A stretch of 35,517 nt of DNA from Bacteroidota bacterium (GCA_029572965.1 JAKPQD010000318.1:1-35517); one strand, 5' to 3'. Shown: positions 1 through 7,402, counted from the stretch's first letter. The notes: generated by a model from the letters alone, not told the origin. A program made the numbers and translations.

Positions 1-336
1 AACAATATGGTCTTTATTATATTCTTTACAAATGGCATATTGCGGGAACCAAAAACTATAGCGCACCATCACAAATTTACGTTCGTCGGCTATAATACTT
101 ATCAGGTCACCAGTATTAAACTTCCGTTTAATGCGCCCATTTGCCCAGCTAATAAGACCATAAAACATCCAGGGAATAATGATGAGCAATATAATCTGCC
201 ATATACTAAGGGTAACCTTCCGCATAAAAAAACCAGTGATAAAACCTCCGGCCGATCCTGCTATAAAGGCTACTGTGAGTATAATATCTTTAATATTAAA
301 AAGATATTCTAAAAACTTCAAAATTTTTTCTTTCAT
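1..336 (-). CDS. Small membrane protein, C-terminus cut by window edge
   Basis: An open reading frame of 112 codons with no stop runs from an ATG at 336 leftward off the edge. The product starts MKEKILKFLEYLF and has two hydrophobic segments, about residues 17-35 and 45-65, the second rich in Ile/Leu/Trp, followed by a polar stretch (RIKRKFNTGDLISIIADERKF). I do not recognise the family. It is divergent from the membrane/coiled-coil gene at 372, with only 35 bp between the two start codons. It is probably a phage accessory or regulatory-region gene. The reading frame, leader and membrane segments support a real gene; the function is unknown. Confidence 0.65.
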   Translation of the reverse strand, partial: MKEKILKFLEYLFNIKDIILTVAFIAGSAGGFITGFFMRKVTLSIWQIILLIIIPWMFYGLISWANGRIKRKFNTGDLISIIADERKFVMVRYSFWFPQYAICKEYNKDHIV

Positions 337-371
337 AATGAAATAATTTATTCAAAATTAAAAAAATAACC

Positions 372-1217
372 ATGAAGAAACAACTGTACTATACCGCCAT
401 AAGCATTACGCTTATATTGTTGGTCTTGGAACTAACTTACATTAATGCCAAAAGTATATTGTACCTGGTAGCCGAGCTTGGCTATATCGACAAGGCTTTT
501 GCCATAATCGGCGCCCTGGCCTTTAGCATGGTAACCGTGCTGGTAATGCGCACAACTTCCAGCAAATGGATGCGTGTTATTTTTCCTGCTTTCGATGCTT
601 TGCTGGTTTTTTGCGGGTTTAATGTAAAATTTGCAAACAACCTGTTGGACAACCCTGTTGCATTTTACCTGACTGTTTTTTATGCTTTGTTTGTTTTTTT
701 CATCATGTATGGGCTCGGGAAAATTTCGTACGAACGTGATACGAACCGTATCATCAACGAACCAACACGAACCAACGACGAAACAAACCAAAAATTAACT
801 GAATCAAACCGTATCATCGACGAATTAAAACGTATCAACCACGAAACAACCGAAAAACTAAACGAAACAATTCGAATCAACGACGAAACAAACCAAAAAT
901 TGATTGAATCAAACCGTATCATCGACGAATTAAAACGTATCAACAATGAAACAACCGAAAAACTTAACGAATCAAACCATATCATTGCTGATTTAAAGCA
1001 AAAACTTGCCGAATCAAACCGTATCAATAACGAAACATGCCGTATGGCCGGGCAATTTTTGCGCAACCATATCCTATATGAGGCATGGATGAGCAAAAAA
1101 AAGAGCGAGCAAAACCGTAATGGTTACGATGCCCGCATCAACCAACTGGCCGAAAGCATCAAGGCTGGCAAAAACATTTCTATTGACGAATTTTTAAAAG
1201 TTAATTTCGAGGAATAA
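372..1217 (+). CDS. Membrane-anchored coiled-coil protein with internal repeats
   Basis: 281 aa. The first 120 residues carry about four hydrophobic segments (near residues 7-25, 42-60, 68-85 and 98-115). Residues from about 120 to 225 form a very polar, Asn/Glu/Arg/Thr-rich coiled coil built from near-identical units (ESNRIIDELKRIN, NETTEKLNE). A 35-residue block (105 bp) is directly duplicated, and a non-repetitive C-terminal tail of about 55 residues follows. It lies alone on the plus strand and its last 17 bp overlap the end of the minus-strand gene at 1201-1575. No family recognised. By position it is a phage accessory gene; a role at the cell envelope is inference from the topology only. 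Open frames opposite the repeats are shadows. Confidence 0.75.
   Translation: MKKQLYYTAISITLILLVLELTYINAKSILYLVAELGYIDKAFAIIGALAFSMVTVLVMRTTSSKWMRVIFPAFDALLVFCGFNVKFANNLLDNPVAFYLTVFYALFVFFIMYGLGKISYERDTNRIINEPTRTNDETNQKLTESNRIIDELKRINHETTEKLNETIRINDETNQKLIESNRIIDELKRINNETTEKLNESNHIIADLKQKLAESNRINNETCRMAGQFLRNHILYEAWMSKKKSEQNRNGYDARINQLAESIKAGKNISIDEFLKVNFEE
780..989 (+). repeat. Two tandem 105-bp coding repeats
   Basis: Copies at 780-884 and 885-989, each starting GAAACAAACCAAAAATT, encode a 35-residue coiled-coil unit. They differ at a modest number of positions, and a shorter third piece (GAATCAAACCGTATCA) recurs near 1012. The unit is a whole number of codons, so copy number can change without breaking the frame. 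Confidence 0.85.
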
Positions 1218-1575
1218 CTACTTGTATAAAGAAATCGGCATGGCTGCCAAAATGCTCTCGTATAAATTGTGCTTTATCGGGCACATCAATATTTCTTAAG
1301 TATTCGGCTGTTTCTATGAGCAGGTTGGTATAATCTTGTTGAAGTTTTTCTTTAAATTGCTGGATTTTTCTGAGATTGGCAAGATGTGTTTTTTGCGATA
1401 AAGTAAGCTCGCTTTCGTGTTTTTGTTCCATTAGTGCAATATATGCTTTTATTTTCTCCGGTTCAAACATGGCAGCATATTCACGGCTTATTTTTAATTG
1501 TGTCAGCAACATAGGCAAAAATGCCACCATAATTGTTAAAGTTAAACCGCTTAGTATTAACGAAATTGTTTCCAT
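1201..1575 (-). CDS. Small protein with N-terminal membrane helix and coiled coil
   Basis: 124 aa. Residues 1-25 form a hydrophobic helix (METISLILSGLTLTIMVAFLPMLL), followed by about 70 residues of charged helical sequence (KIKAYIALMEQKHESELTLSQK and onward) and a short C-terminal tail. It is the last gene of the minus-strand head module, 20 bp after the gpG-like gene, and its stop lies inside the end of the convergent plus-strand gene. The family is not recognised. A single N-terminal helix plus coiled coil resembles phage envelope or spanin-like accessory proteins, but that is only architecture. Confidence 0.65.
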   Translation of the reverse strand: METISLILSGLTLTIMVAFLPMLLTQLKISREYAAMFEPEKIKAYIALMEQKHESELTLSQKTHLANLRKIQQFKEKLQQDYTNLLIETAEYLRNIDVPDKAQFIREHFGSHADFFIQVVIPRN

Positions 1576-1595
1576 AATTTTTTTAGTAAAATTAC

Positions 1596-2075
1596 TTATA
1601 ATTTCATAATATCGTTCAATTTTCGTTCTATTTCATCTTCAATTGCACGTTTAAGGGTTTTCGACGGGCCAATAAACTGGCGTTTCGGTATCACCACGTT
1701 ACGGTTACGCCCGGCATCGGTTACGCCCTGGTTATGCACGGGGGCATAATTAAACCCGTCTTTGCTGTACGCTTCGGCAGTAATTGTAACCTCGCCGGGC
1801 GATGTTTTGCGGTATGTAATGCTTTCGCCAAGGTCGCCCGTGTCGCCTGTAAGTATTTTACGCGTAGCACGTGCACCTCTTACGCGTGGGTCTTGTCGGC
1901 GTTTTACTTCCGACCATCGTTCATAAGTTTGGTCGGTAAAGCCTTCTTTCTGAAAACTTTCTTTGAAAAAGTCCACAGCCATTTTGCCTGCCACAATGGG
2001 CAGCTTATCGTTAATTTCTGACTTTAGCTTCGTAGCAAGTTCGGTAATACGTATTTTTAATTCATTGGCATTCAT
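1596..2075 (-). CDS. Phage virion morphogenesis protein (Mu gpG-like)
   Basis: 159 aa from the ATG at 2075; an upstream in-frame extension to 2183 is probably non-coding because it runs through a palindrome. The central part (LPIVAGKMAVDFFKESFQKEGF, then YERWSEVKRR, then RKILTGDTGDLGESITYR, then NYAPVHNQG and a C-terminal PKRQFIGPS) is the standard signature of the phage virion morphogenesis (gpG/tail-completion) family, implicated in head-tail joining. It follows the minor head gene after an unusually wide 120-bp gap that carries a candidate small RNA on the other strand. The start choice is supported by the family's usual N-terminal helix beginning near MNANELKIR. Confidence 0.8.
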   Translation of the reverse strand: MNANELKIRITELATKLKSEINDKLPIVAGKMAVDFFKESFQKEGFTDQTYERWSEVKRRQDPRVRGARATRKILTGDTGDLGESITYRKTSPGEVTITAEAYSKDGFNYAPVHNQGVTDAGRNRNVVIPKRQFIGPSKTLKRAIEDEIERKLNDIMKL

Positions 2076-2090
2076 TTTTTTGATATAAAA

Positions 2091-2122
2091 TTTGGGTTTC
2101 GAAAATTTCTGTTGTATTTTTG
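2091..2122 (+). promoter_or_regulatory. Bacteroidota-type promoter for a candidate small RNA
   Basis: TTTG at 2091-2094 and TATTTTTG at 2115-2122 are separated by 20 bp, an exact fit to the known Bacteroidota vegetative consensus TTTG-N19-21-TAnnTTTG. It points rightward, against the head operon, and lies wholly in the intergenic gap. AT-rich DNA can produce such matches by chance; the adjacent hairpins raise its credibility. Confidence 0.5.
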
Positions 2123-2127
2123 TATTG

Positions 2128-2198
2128 TTCAGGAGGCATTCCTGGACGACACGATACAGGGTGTATATCAATTTGATATACACCCTGTTGGGGTTTTA
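2128..2198 (+). ncRNA. Candidate phage small RNA, about 70 nt
   Basis: A transcript starting about 6-8 nt after the -7 box at 2115-2122 would fold into a short hairpin (CAGGA 2130-2134 with TCCTG 2140-2144), then a linker (GACGACACGATA), then a perfect 15-bp stem (2157-2171 with 2173-2187), followed by TTGGGGTTTT. That is a compact small-RNA layout with its own terminator. No open reading frame of note lies in it. It is antisense to the untranslated spacer between the minor head gene and the gpG-like gene and touches the stop codon of the former. Existence of the RNA is inference from signals; the alternative is that the palindrome merely ends or processes the head mRNA. Confidence 0.4.
2157..2187. 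terminator. Perfect 31-bp palindrome, likely terminator or processing stem
   Basis: Arms CAGGGTGTATATCAA and TTGATATACACCCTG flank one T. On the plus strand it is followed by GGGGTTTT, a modest U-tract; on the minus strand it follows the stop codon of the minor head gene by 9 nt but has no U-tract. So it reads best as a plus-strand terminator, with possible two-way function. Confidence 0.55.
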
Positions 2199-3419
2199 TA
2201 AGGACGGTATAATTTCATTATATTTATTAATCAAAAATATTTTTTTATTTTTTCTTCTTTGATGTACGTATTTGAAAAAATCTTTAGTTTCCTGTGCGGT
2301 TATTTTACCTTTTATCCTTATAAATAAAATATCAGCTTTTAATAATCCCTCTAAAGCATTGTCCTTCATATTTCTCAATAATTTTTTTCCGGCTCCAACT
2401 TCTTTTAGTTCTACATAATTTCCATCGGCCAATACATCTGCGCAACCGTGTCCGGCATAATTGCCAAAATACCTTTTAATTGTAGGGTTTTTCTTATGTT
2501 CAATGGCTGGCAGGAACCTTATGTCTTTAAACCCGGCATTAAAAAGATATGGGACAAACTTGCTGTTTGCCCTGTCAAATTCGTCCCTTGCCAGAAAATG
2601 TACCTGAAATGACTTATTGTCATCGGTTATATAATCCAGGTACACCACTTCGTCAGGGTTATGCAGCACGCCAAGTTTAGGGATATGTTTTGGGATCCCG
2701 TAATAGTACGGGTGGTTGCGGCTAATCATTTCGTTGGTAAAATAGGGGTTGCCTTCGAGCCCCGGCGAAGGTGGGACGGGCTTTAGTTGCCCTTTTCCGG
2801 TAGGCGGGGCATCAGTGGTGCGCCAGCTGCATTTACAGCCCCAACGGCAGCCCGGGAAGTTATTGAGCCAAAACGGGTCGGTTTTTGCCCACACGTGGTT
2901 CCAGTAGCCCCGGTGGACTTCATCGGGGGTTGCAGCACGGCTGGGCAGCCATTCAATGTTTGGGTACATGGTTTCGGCCTCGAACTGCTCCCATTGCTTC
3001 ACTATCCTGGTACGGTGCACCATTGTATTATATTCGGCTGCACTATAACGGTTAAATGTGTTGATAGTACGGCGGGCAAGCTGCATAAAGGCATCTTTAT
3101 CGGTTGTGCCCCTACGTATGGCAATAAGGTTTTGCATGAGCTTGGCTGTTTTGGCTGCTGCAAACATGGTGGCATTATTTTTGAGCAGCTTCGCACGCTC
3201 TTCGTCGAGCCCCTCAATAGCCGAGTGAAATAAGTTGTTATATGGCTTAAAAACTTCTAAAGGCAGTTCGTTTACAAGGTCTTTATTTTCAGGGTTATTA
3301 AAAACATCTTCGGCAATATCGACCCACGATAGTTGATAAGGAAATAGCAGGTGACGTGGGAAATCGTGCAATGCCAGTTGCAGGCTCTTTATTGCCCCGC
3401 CGAAGTAGTCGCCGTCCAT
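2196..3419 (-). CDS. Minor head protein (Mu gp30/F-like) fused to C-terminal nuclease toxin domain
   Basis: 407 aa. Residues about 85-205 are the phage Mu F-like head domain: RRTINTFNRYSAAEYNTMVHRTR, then DPFWLNNFPGCRWGCKCSW (conserved DPFW and WGCKC). After a Pro-rich linker (about 205-250) comes a second domain at about 265-407 with FGNYAGHGCADVL, then D328, E337 and K339 in a D-x8-ExK arrangement, and a C-terminal KNKKIFLINKYNEII. The second domain looks like CdiA C-terminal tRNase / PD-(D/E)xK-type toxins. The head domain would be internal to the capsid, so the nuclease could be delivered with DNA or act during infection (inference). It lies 8 bp after the portal gene. No recognisable immunity gene follows. 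Confidence 0.75.
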   Translation of the reverse strand: MDGDYFGGAIKSLQLALHDFPRHLLFPYQLSWVDIAEDVFNNPENKDLVNELPLEVFKPYNNLFHSAIEGLDEERAKLLKNNATMFAAAKTAKLMQNLIAIRRGTTDKDAFMQLARRTINTFNRYSAAEYNTMVHRTRIVKQWEQFEAETMYPNIEWLPSRAATPDEVHRGYWNHVWAKTDPFWLNNFPGCRWGCKCSWRTTDAPPTGKGQLKPVPPSPGLEGNPYFTNEMISRNHPYYYGIPKHIPKLGVLHNPDEVVYLDYITDDNKSFQVHFLARDEFDRANSKFVPYLFNAGFKDIRFLPAIEHKKNPTIKRYFGNYAGHGCADVLADGNYVELKEVGAGKKLLRNMKDNALEGLLKADILFIRIKGKITAQETKDFFKYVHQRRKNKKIFLINKYNEIIPSL

Positions 3420-3427
3420 GGCGGGGC

Positions 3428-4699
3428 TTACACGAAAAAATCAAGCTCAGGGTTTTTGCTATAATTAAGCGCCTGTGGTTGGTTGTTGCGTGGGTTGTCG
3501 GCATCGAGCTTAACCTCGTAGGTTTGTTCTATATAGTCCTTATCGAGGTTCCAGCCGTTGCGCATCAAAGCTTCGTCAACCTTTATCTTTTCTGTCGGGT
3601 TTACGCTTGCATTGGCCACTATATCGAGCCGGTAACCTTCCGGGATATCGTAGCCCCAGCCGCGCAATACATTGCAAAAATCGTTATTAAACCAGTCTTC
3701 AATATCGGTAATATCGGCATTGGTAATATCGTCGAGCGTTTGCAGGTGTATTTCGGCCTGCGAATAGCTACCGCCGTCGTCCATGGTCATGGTCTGGCCA
3801 AGGATGGCTTTGCTTATTTCTTTGTTTATAAGGCTTATTTTCTGGGCAAATACGTTAAATGCATCTGAGCGGTTGTTTTCTTTAATATCAATGTCCACAC
3901 GCTTGTCGAGTATGATATAACCGGCCAAACCCATGGTTTCGAGCCATAGTTGCAGGTCGGCTTTATGCTTTGGCGTGTCAATCATGGTGCGGGCTATACG
4001 CAGCGGTACGCCGAATATTTGTTCAAACTCGTCCCATGCAGCCCAGCTGTGGCGTTTGAAAATGGTAAGCGGGGCTACCTGCTCAAGTTTTCCTATGGCG
4101 CCGGCAAGTTGAATATACACGAAATGGTATGGGTAATCGGCTATTTTAATGTTTTCGCCCGAGGGGTCGAGCCCATTTTTTAAGATAATGCCCTTTTCTG
4201 GTATAACATTTTCGCGTGGCACATCGATAATTTTCGTTATATTGCCCCGGCTTGCCTCTTGTATAAGAATAAGCGAATAACCAAAAAATTTCGATTCTAA
4301 TGCTCTTCTTATCAACGTTCTGAACCACCGTGTACGTATCAATTGTGTACGCTCAAAATCAGGTTTGCCGTCGGGGTTTTTTATAATAAATTGTTTATTG
4401 ACAACACGTAATATACGGTTCTCGATAGCCCCCGCGAGGTGGTTGTCGAGCATGGCATCTTTGTAAAGCTGCTGCAATGGGTAAGTAAGCGGGTTAAACG
4501 GGTCGTGGCGTGCAATACGTGCCTGCTGCCAGTCGCTTATTTCTTTACGGTAAAGGCTTTCGTACAGCCGAAAATAATCAATCTCGTATTTATTGCTATC
4601 CACAGTTTGTAAAGGTGGGTTTTTGGCTAATTTTGCAGTATTTGCAGCAAGTGTGTTAACTTTCAATGTATTGTTTTTCTTATTTTTACTCTTACTCAT
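3428..4699 (-). CDS. Portal protein, DUF935 (Mu gp29-like)
   Basis: 423 aa. It matches the DUF935/Mu gp29 portal family: the N-terminal part contains PLTYPLQQLYKDAMLDNHLAGAIENRI, the middle contains FKRHSWAAWDEFEQIFGVPLR, and the C-terminal half contains ISKAILGQTMTMDDGG and LDDITNADITDIEDWFNNDF, all typical of the family. The portal ring forms the DNA entry vertex of the capsid and docks the terminase. It is shorter than Mu gp29 (about 510 aa) but near the length I expect for Bacteroidota versions. It sits between the gp36-like gene (11 bp upstream) and the minor head gene (8 bp downstream), consistent with one transcript. Confidence 0.9.
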   Translation of the reverse strand: MSKSKNKKNNTLKVNTLAANTAKLAKNPPLQTVDSNKYEIDYFRLYESLYRKEISDWQQARIARHDPFNPLTYPLQQLYKDAMLDNHLAGAIENRILRVVNKQFIIKNPDGKPDFERTQLIRTRWFRTLIRRALESKFFGYSLILIQEASRGNITKIIDVPRENVIPEKGIILKNGLDPSGENIKIADYPYHFVYIQLAGAIGKLEQVAPLTIFKRHSWAAWDEFEQIFGVPLRIARTMIDTPKHKADLQLWLETMGLAGYIILDKRVDIDIKENNRSDAFNVFAQKISLINKEISKAILGQTMTMDDGGSYSQAEIHLQTLDDITNADITDIEDWFNNDFCNVLRGWGYDIPEGYRLDIVANASVNPTEKIKVDEALMRNGWNLDKDYIEQTYEVKLDADNPRNNQPQALNYSKNPELDFFV

Positions 4700-4710
4700 T
4701 GTTGTTTGCT

Positions 4711-5139
4711 TTAGTAGTTCGAACTATATCTGTCATTACGGTTGCCAAATAATATATCGGCAGGGGTTTCAGTTTCTTCGCTGGTTTCTGTAATTTGTGG
4801 CAGCGTCCTGTCGGCAAATTCGCCGGTATTGAGTTTTTCGAGCCACAGCATGGCCTCGTCAAAACGCCGTTTGGCAGCCTGGTTTATTTCGCGGGTGTGG
4901 CGTTCGTATATCTCAAATATCACAATATCTTTGAGCTTTTTCAGTACGGTTTTATGGCGGGCATTGCCGGTTGCCGAAAATATCGCGTCGGTATCGTAAT
5001 ATTTGCTCAGGTAGCTGCACATAAGGCCAATACTTTCGTCTATGATTGCATTTACGATACTATCATCATAGGCTGTGATTTTATTAATGAGCTCCGATGT
5101 TGATACTGTTTTCAGTTCGTCTTTTGTAAGAAATGCCAT
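4711..5139 (-). CDS. gp36-like head/neck protein (DUF1320)
   Basis: 142 aa. The sequence starts MAFLTKDELKTVSTSELINKIT, then IVNAIIDESIGLMCSYLSKYYDTDAIF, then LKKLKDIVIFEIYERHTREI. It follows the gp36/DUF1320 pattern of an all-helical protein with a conserved SYLSxxYD-type motif and a helix for head-tail connector assembly. The C-terminal 30 residues are acidic and Thr/Glu-rich. It sits between the terminase and portal genes rather than beside the capsid gene as in Mu. Function as a connector is from family knowledge. Confidence 0.75.
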   Translation of the reverse strand: MAFLTKDELKTVSTSELINKITAYDDSIVNAIIDESIGLMCSYLSKYYDTDAIFSATGNARHKTVLKKLKDIVIFEIYERHTREINQAAKRRFDEAMLWLEKLNTGEFADRTLPQITETSEETETPADILFGNRNDRYSSNY

Positions 5140-5151
5140 AGTTTATATGTT

Positions 5152-6789
5152 TTAATAATTTCCACGTTTTCGCAAGCCAAATACTGGTTTAATTATCTCA
5201 TCGTTAGCATCAAAACCAATAAGTTCCTGCGCTTTAATGATAGCATCCGATAGCGCATCGGGAAAGTCAGTTGGGTATTTGCCCCCTTTTTCAAAGTTGA
5301 GCATCTGCGCCTTAGCTTCTGCCCAATCGGGATTGTTTCCCAGCTCCTCCGAAAATGCCAGCGTACCGCTTGTAAGCACGCCTATCAGGGTGGTGTCTAT
5401 TTTTATATATTTGTCCACATGGCTTTTTTGTGGCAAGGGCAGGAAAAACATGTTATGCTTACGCCCGGCCTGCAACCATTGTTGTTCATACACGGCTTCC
5501 TGTGCCACAGAGGCATCGTAATAGCTTACCAGTGCCGATGTTTGGCGAAGTACTTTTTTTGCCCGTGTAAAATGGTAGTCCATAGCGGTTTGTATGTCGC
5601 ACTGCCGGCAAAACACATCGAGCACGGTAAGCTTGCCTTCATGCACGCCAACAGTTGCTTTGGCTTTATAGCACGCACTGTCGCTATAGGCTAAGTCCCA
5701 GTTTTCGACTATTAGAGAGTATTTATCCAATGGCAAAGGCTTAACCATGTGTATCATTTCCTCACGTATCCTCTTGCCAACGTTAATTGGCGTGTTGTAA
5801 AACTCGCCCGAGAGGGTTTCCTTATCGTGGGCGTACTGTTCAATTTTACGCAGGCATGCTTGGTGGGGAAAGCGTTCAGGCCAACTTGGTTGCCATTCGT
5901 GCATATTATCGGCCCTTATCTGGTCGTAGTATTTGTTTGTAAGGTTAACGAGGTACACAGCAGCATATTTATTGCGCAATACCTGGTTTTGCTTTGTATC
6001 TGTTTTTTTAATATCAAAGCCTTTTTTTGCCAGTAGCCCGTCTATTAACCCATTTTCTACAAAATAATTGTTATTGATGATGGTCCGTTCCGAACGGGTT
6101 GAGAAGGCAGCCTGAATATCGCCCATAATTTTGTCGATATATTCACGTGTAAGCCTTCGGTTTTGGGCACGTTTTTTGTCCTCCACATCGTCAATGCTTA
6201 CATACTCAAGCCTGTACCCGTTTGCCCTCAGCCCCCTGAATGGCTGGTCAATCCCCAATGCCATAAATGTGCATTTATCGGTAGTCTCGAACATACCGTC
6301 GCCCCATGAACCATATACTTTTTGTTGGCCAAAGTCTTTTATTAACCGTGCATTATGTTCGAATTGTACCTGCAAGTCCTGCAACAGCATGGTTGCACGC
6401 AGCTCATTTGCACCTACAACCAGAAAAAATTTAGCTTTTTCACTTTGTTTGAGCGCTGCAATGTAGCCAAGATTTGCGTGTGTACTTTTTGCCCCTCCGC
6501 GAAACACAAGGTTAAACAGGGTAATAAAATCGTTTTTATATAGTTCTTTGTATATATCAGTGTGGTACCATGCGCAATTACAATCGGCAAGAGGTATTGC
6601 CGTATCTTTGCCAAAATAGTAATTAAAAAACTGGTTGTAATTAGCCGGTTTAAGCAGGCGTTCAATACGGCGTTGGCGTTCATCATCGCTTTCCTGTATG
6701 ATCGTGTCAATTGTGGCGCGGGCAATATACTGGCTACGCTCCCGGAAGCGGTTGTTAAGTTCAATTATATCTCGTTTCGAAAGGCCCAT
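5152..6789 (-). CDS. Terminase large subunit (Mu gp28-like)
   Basis: 545 aa. ATPase domain: Walker A RGGAKST at residues 97-103 and Walker B-like LEYVSIDDVED at 194-204. RNase H-fold nuclease domain: D365 in ENWDLAYSD, D425 in VSYYDASVAQEA, and the acidic pair D511/D515 in DFPDALSDAI supply the expected metal ligands. It would cut and pump phage DNA into the prohead through the portal. Spacing to the small terminase is 11 bp and to the gp36-like gene 12 bp. A headful-packaging role fits Mu-like biology but is not shown by the sequence itself. Confidence 0.92.
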   Translation of the reverse strand: MGLSKRDIIELNNRFRERSQYIARATIDTIIQESDDERQRRIERLLKPANYNQFFNYYFGKDTAIPLADCNCAWYHTDIYKELYKNDFITLFNLVFRGGAKSTHANLGYIAALKQSEKAKFFLVVGANELRATMLLQDLQVQFEHNARLIKDFGQQKVYGSWGDGMFETTDKCTFMALGIDQPFRGLRANGYRLEYVSIDDVEDKKRAQNRRLTREYIDKIMGDIQAAFSTRSERTIINNNYFVENGLIDGLLAKKGFDIKKTDTKQNQVLRNKYAAVYLVNLTNKYYDQIRADNMHEWQPSWPERFPHQACLRKIEQYAHDKETLSGEFYNTPINVGKRIREEMIHMVKPLPLDKYSLIVENWDLAYSDSACYKAKATVGVHEGKLTVLDVFCRQCDIQTAMDYHFTRAKKVLRQTSALVSYYDASVAQEAVYEQQWLQAGRKHNMFFLPLPQKSHVDKYIKIDTTLIGVLTSGTLAFSEELGNNPDWAEAKAQMLNFEKGGKYPTDFPDALSDAIIKAQELIGFDANDEIIKPVFGLRKRGNY

Positions 6790-6800
6790 AATTTGTTCAA

Positions 6801-7283
6801 TTATTCATTACCAAGTACTTCGTCGGTGAGTTTGCCAATTACTATATCCATGTTTGCCCGCAGTTTTTGCAGGTCTTTCAGTGCCGTCTCTTTATCGGCG
6901 TTGGTTTGGGCATTTTGTATATTACGCTGGTATTGTTCGGTAAGCAGTTCAAATGCCTCGTACATATAGGTAAGCACCTGTTTACGTGCCGAAAAACGCT
7001 CGAATGCCATGGCATATTTGGCAGCATCATCGGGCTTTATCTTTGGCTGCTTACCTTCAAGCATATCGGCATAGCTTTCGAGAATAGAGTTGCGTATTTC
7101 AGATAGTGCAATAATTTGGCTCCGGCGGCTGCGTTCAAATTCATGCTCCCTTGCCCATCGGGATATTGTATTGGCAGAGAGCTTAAGGATTTCGGCAATG
7201 GTGTTAATATCAAACCCCTTCACGTATAGTTGGCGTGCATGTTCAATAAATTGCTTATGGGTTTCTTTTGAAAATTTGCTCAT
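6801..7283 (-). CDS. Terminase small subunit-like HTH protein (Mu gp27-like position)
   Basis: 160 aa. The N-terminal 50 residues are a helix-turn-helix of the phage terminase small-subunit type (ARQLYVKGFDINTIAEILKLSANTISRWAREHEF), followed by a long charged helical region (YEAFELLTEQYQRNIQNAQTNADKE) suited to oligomer formation. It is the first gene of the minus-strand head module and directly precedes the large terminase. It should bind phage DNA and load the large subunit. Its start lies about 14 nt after the predicted start site of the minus-strand late promoter, which supports the ATG at 7283. Confidence 0.8.
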   Translation of the reverse strand: MSKFSKETHKQFIEHARQLYVKGFDINTIAEILKLSANTISRWAREHEFERSRRSQIIALSEIRNSILESYADMLEGKQPKIKPDDAAKYAMAFERFSARKQVLTYMYEAFELLTEQYQRNIQNAQTNADKETALKDLQKLRANMDIVIGKLTDEVLGNE

Positions 7284-7303
7284 TTGCGCATTTGTTTTTT
7301 ACG

Positions 7304-7335
7304 CAAAGTTTGCTATACCTGATTTTCAATGCAAA
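7304..7335 (-). promoter_or_regulatory. Late promoter for the head/packaging module
   Basis: On the minus strand, TTTG (plus coordinates 7332-7335) and AAACTTTG (7304-7311) are separated by exactly 20 bp. The -33 box is embedded in AATTTGCATTGAAA, identical to that of the divergent promoter. The -7 element lacks the consensus first T of TAnnTTTG, as would suit an activator-dependent promoter. The predicted start site near 7297 gives a leader of about 14 nt to the ATG at 7283. Confidence 0.7.
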
Positions 7336-7341
7336 TTCTTA

Positions 7342-7396
7342 TTTACTCATTAAGCCTGTAGACTTAATGAGTGTAAAAATTTTCTCAATGAGTAAA
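7342..7396. promoter_or_regulatory. Three operator-like 13-mers between divergent late promoters
   Basis: TTTACTCATTAAG at 7342-7354, its near-exact inverse CTTAATGAGTGTAAA at 7363-7377 (one inserted base), and CTCAATGAGTAAA at 7384-7396. The first two form an inverted repeat with 10-bp arms and an 8-bp gap. Location between the two -33 boxes suggests binding sites for a phage late activator or repressor; the protein is not known. Confidence 0.6.
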
Positions 7397-7402
7397 CGCT
7401 AA

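Noticed and set aside
7-312. 101-codon plus-strand frame at the left edge
   Set aside because: The opposite strand has an uninterrupted frame with a clear start and two membrane helices; the plus frame has no protein-like pattern.
720-1030. CRISPR array suggested by short repeats
   Set aside because: The repeats are contiguous, in frame, lack unique spacers and encode a coiled coil.
680-1096. 138-codon minus-strand frame opposite the coiled-coil repeats
   Set aside because: Its Ser/Phe/Arg-rich repeats are the mirror of the duplicated coiled-coil DNA, and the plus frame explains the region.
2076-2183. N-terminal extension of the gpG-like protein
   Set aside because: It runs through the palindrome and the candidate small RNA and has no conserved character; ATG at 2075 fits the family.
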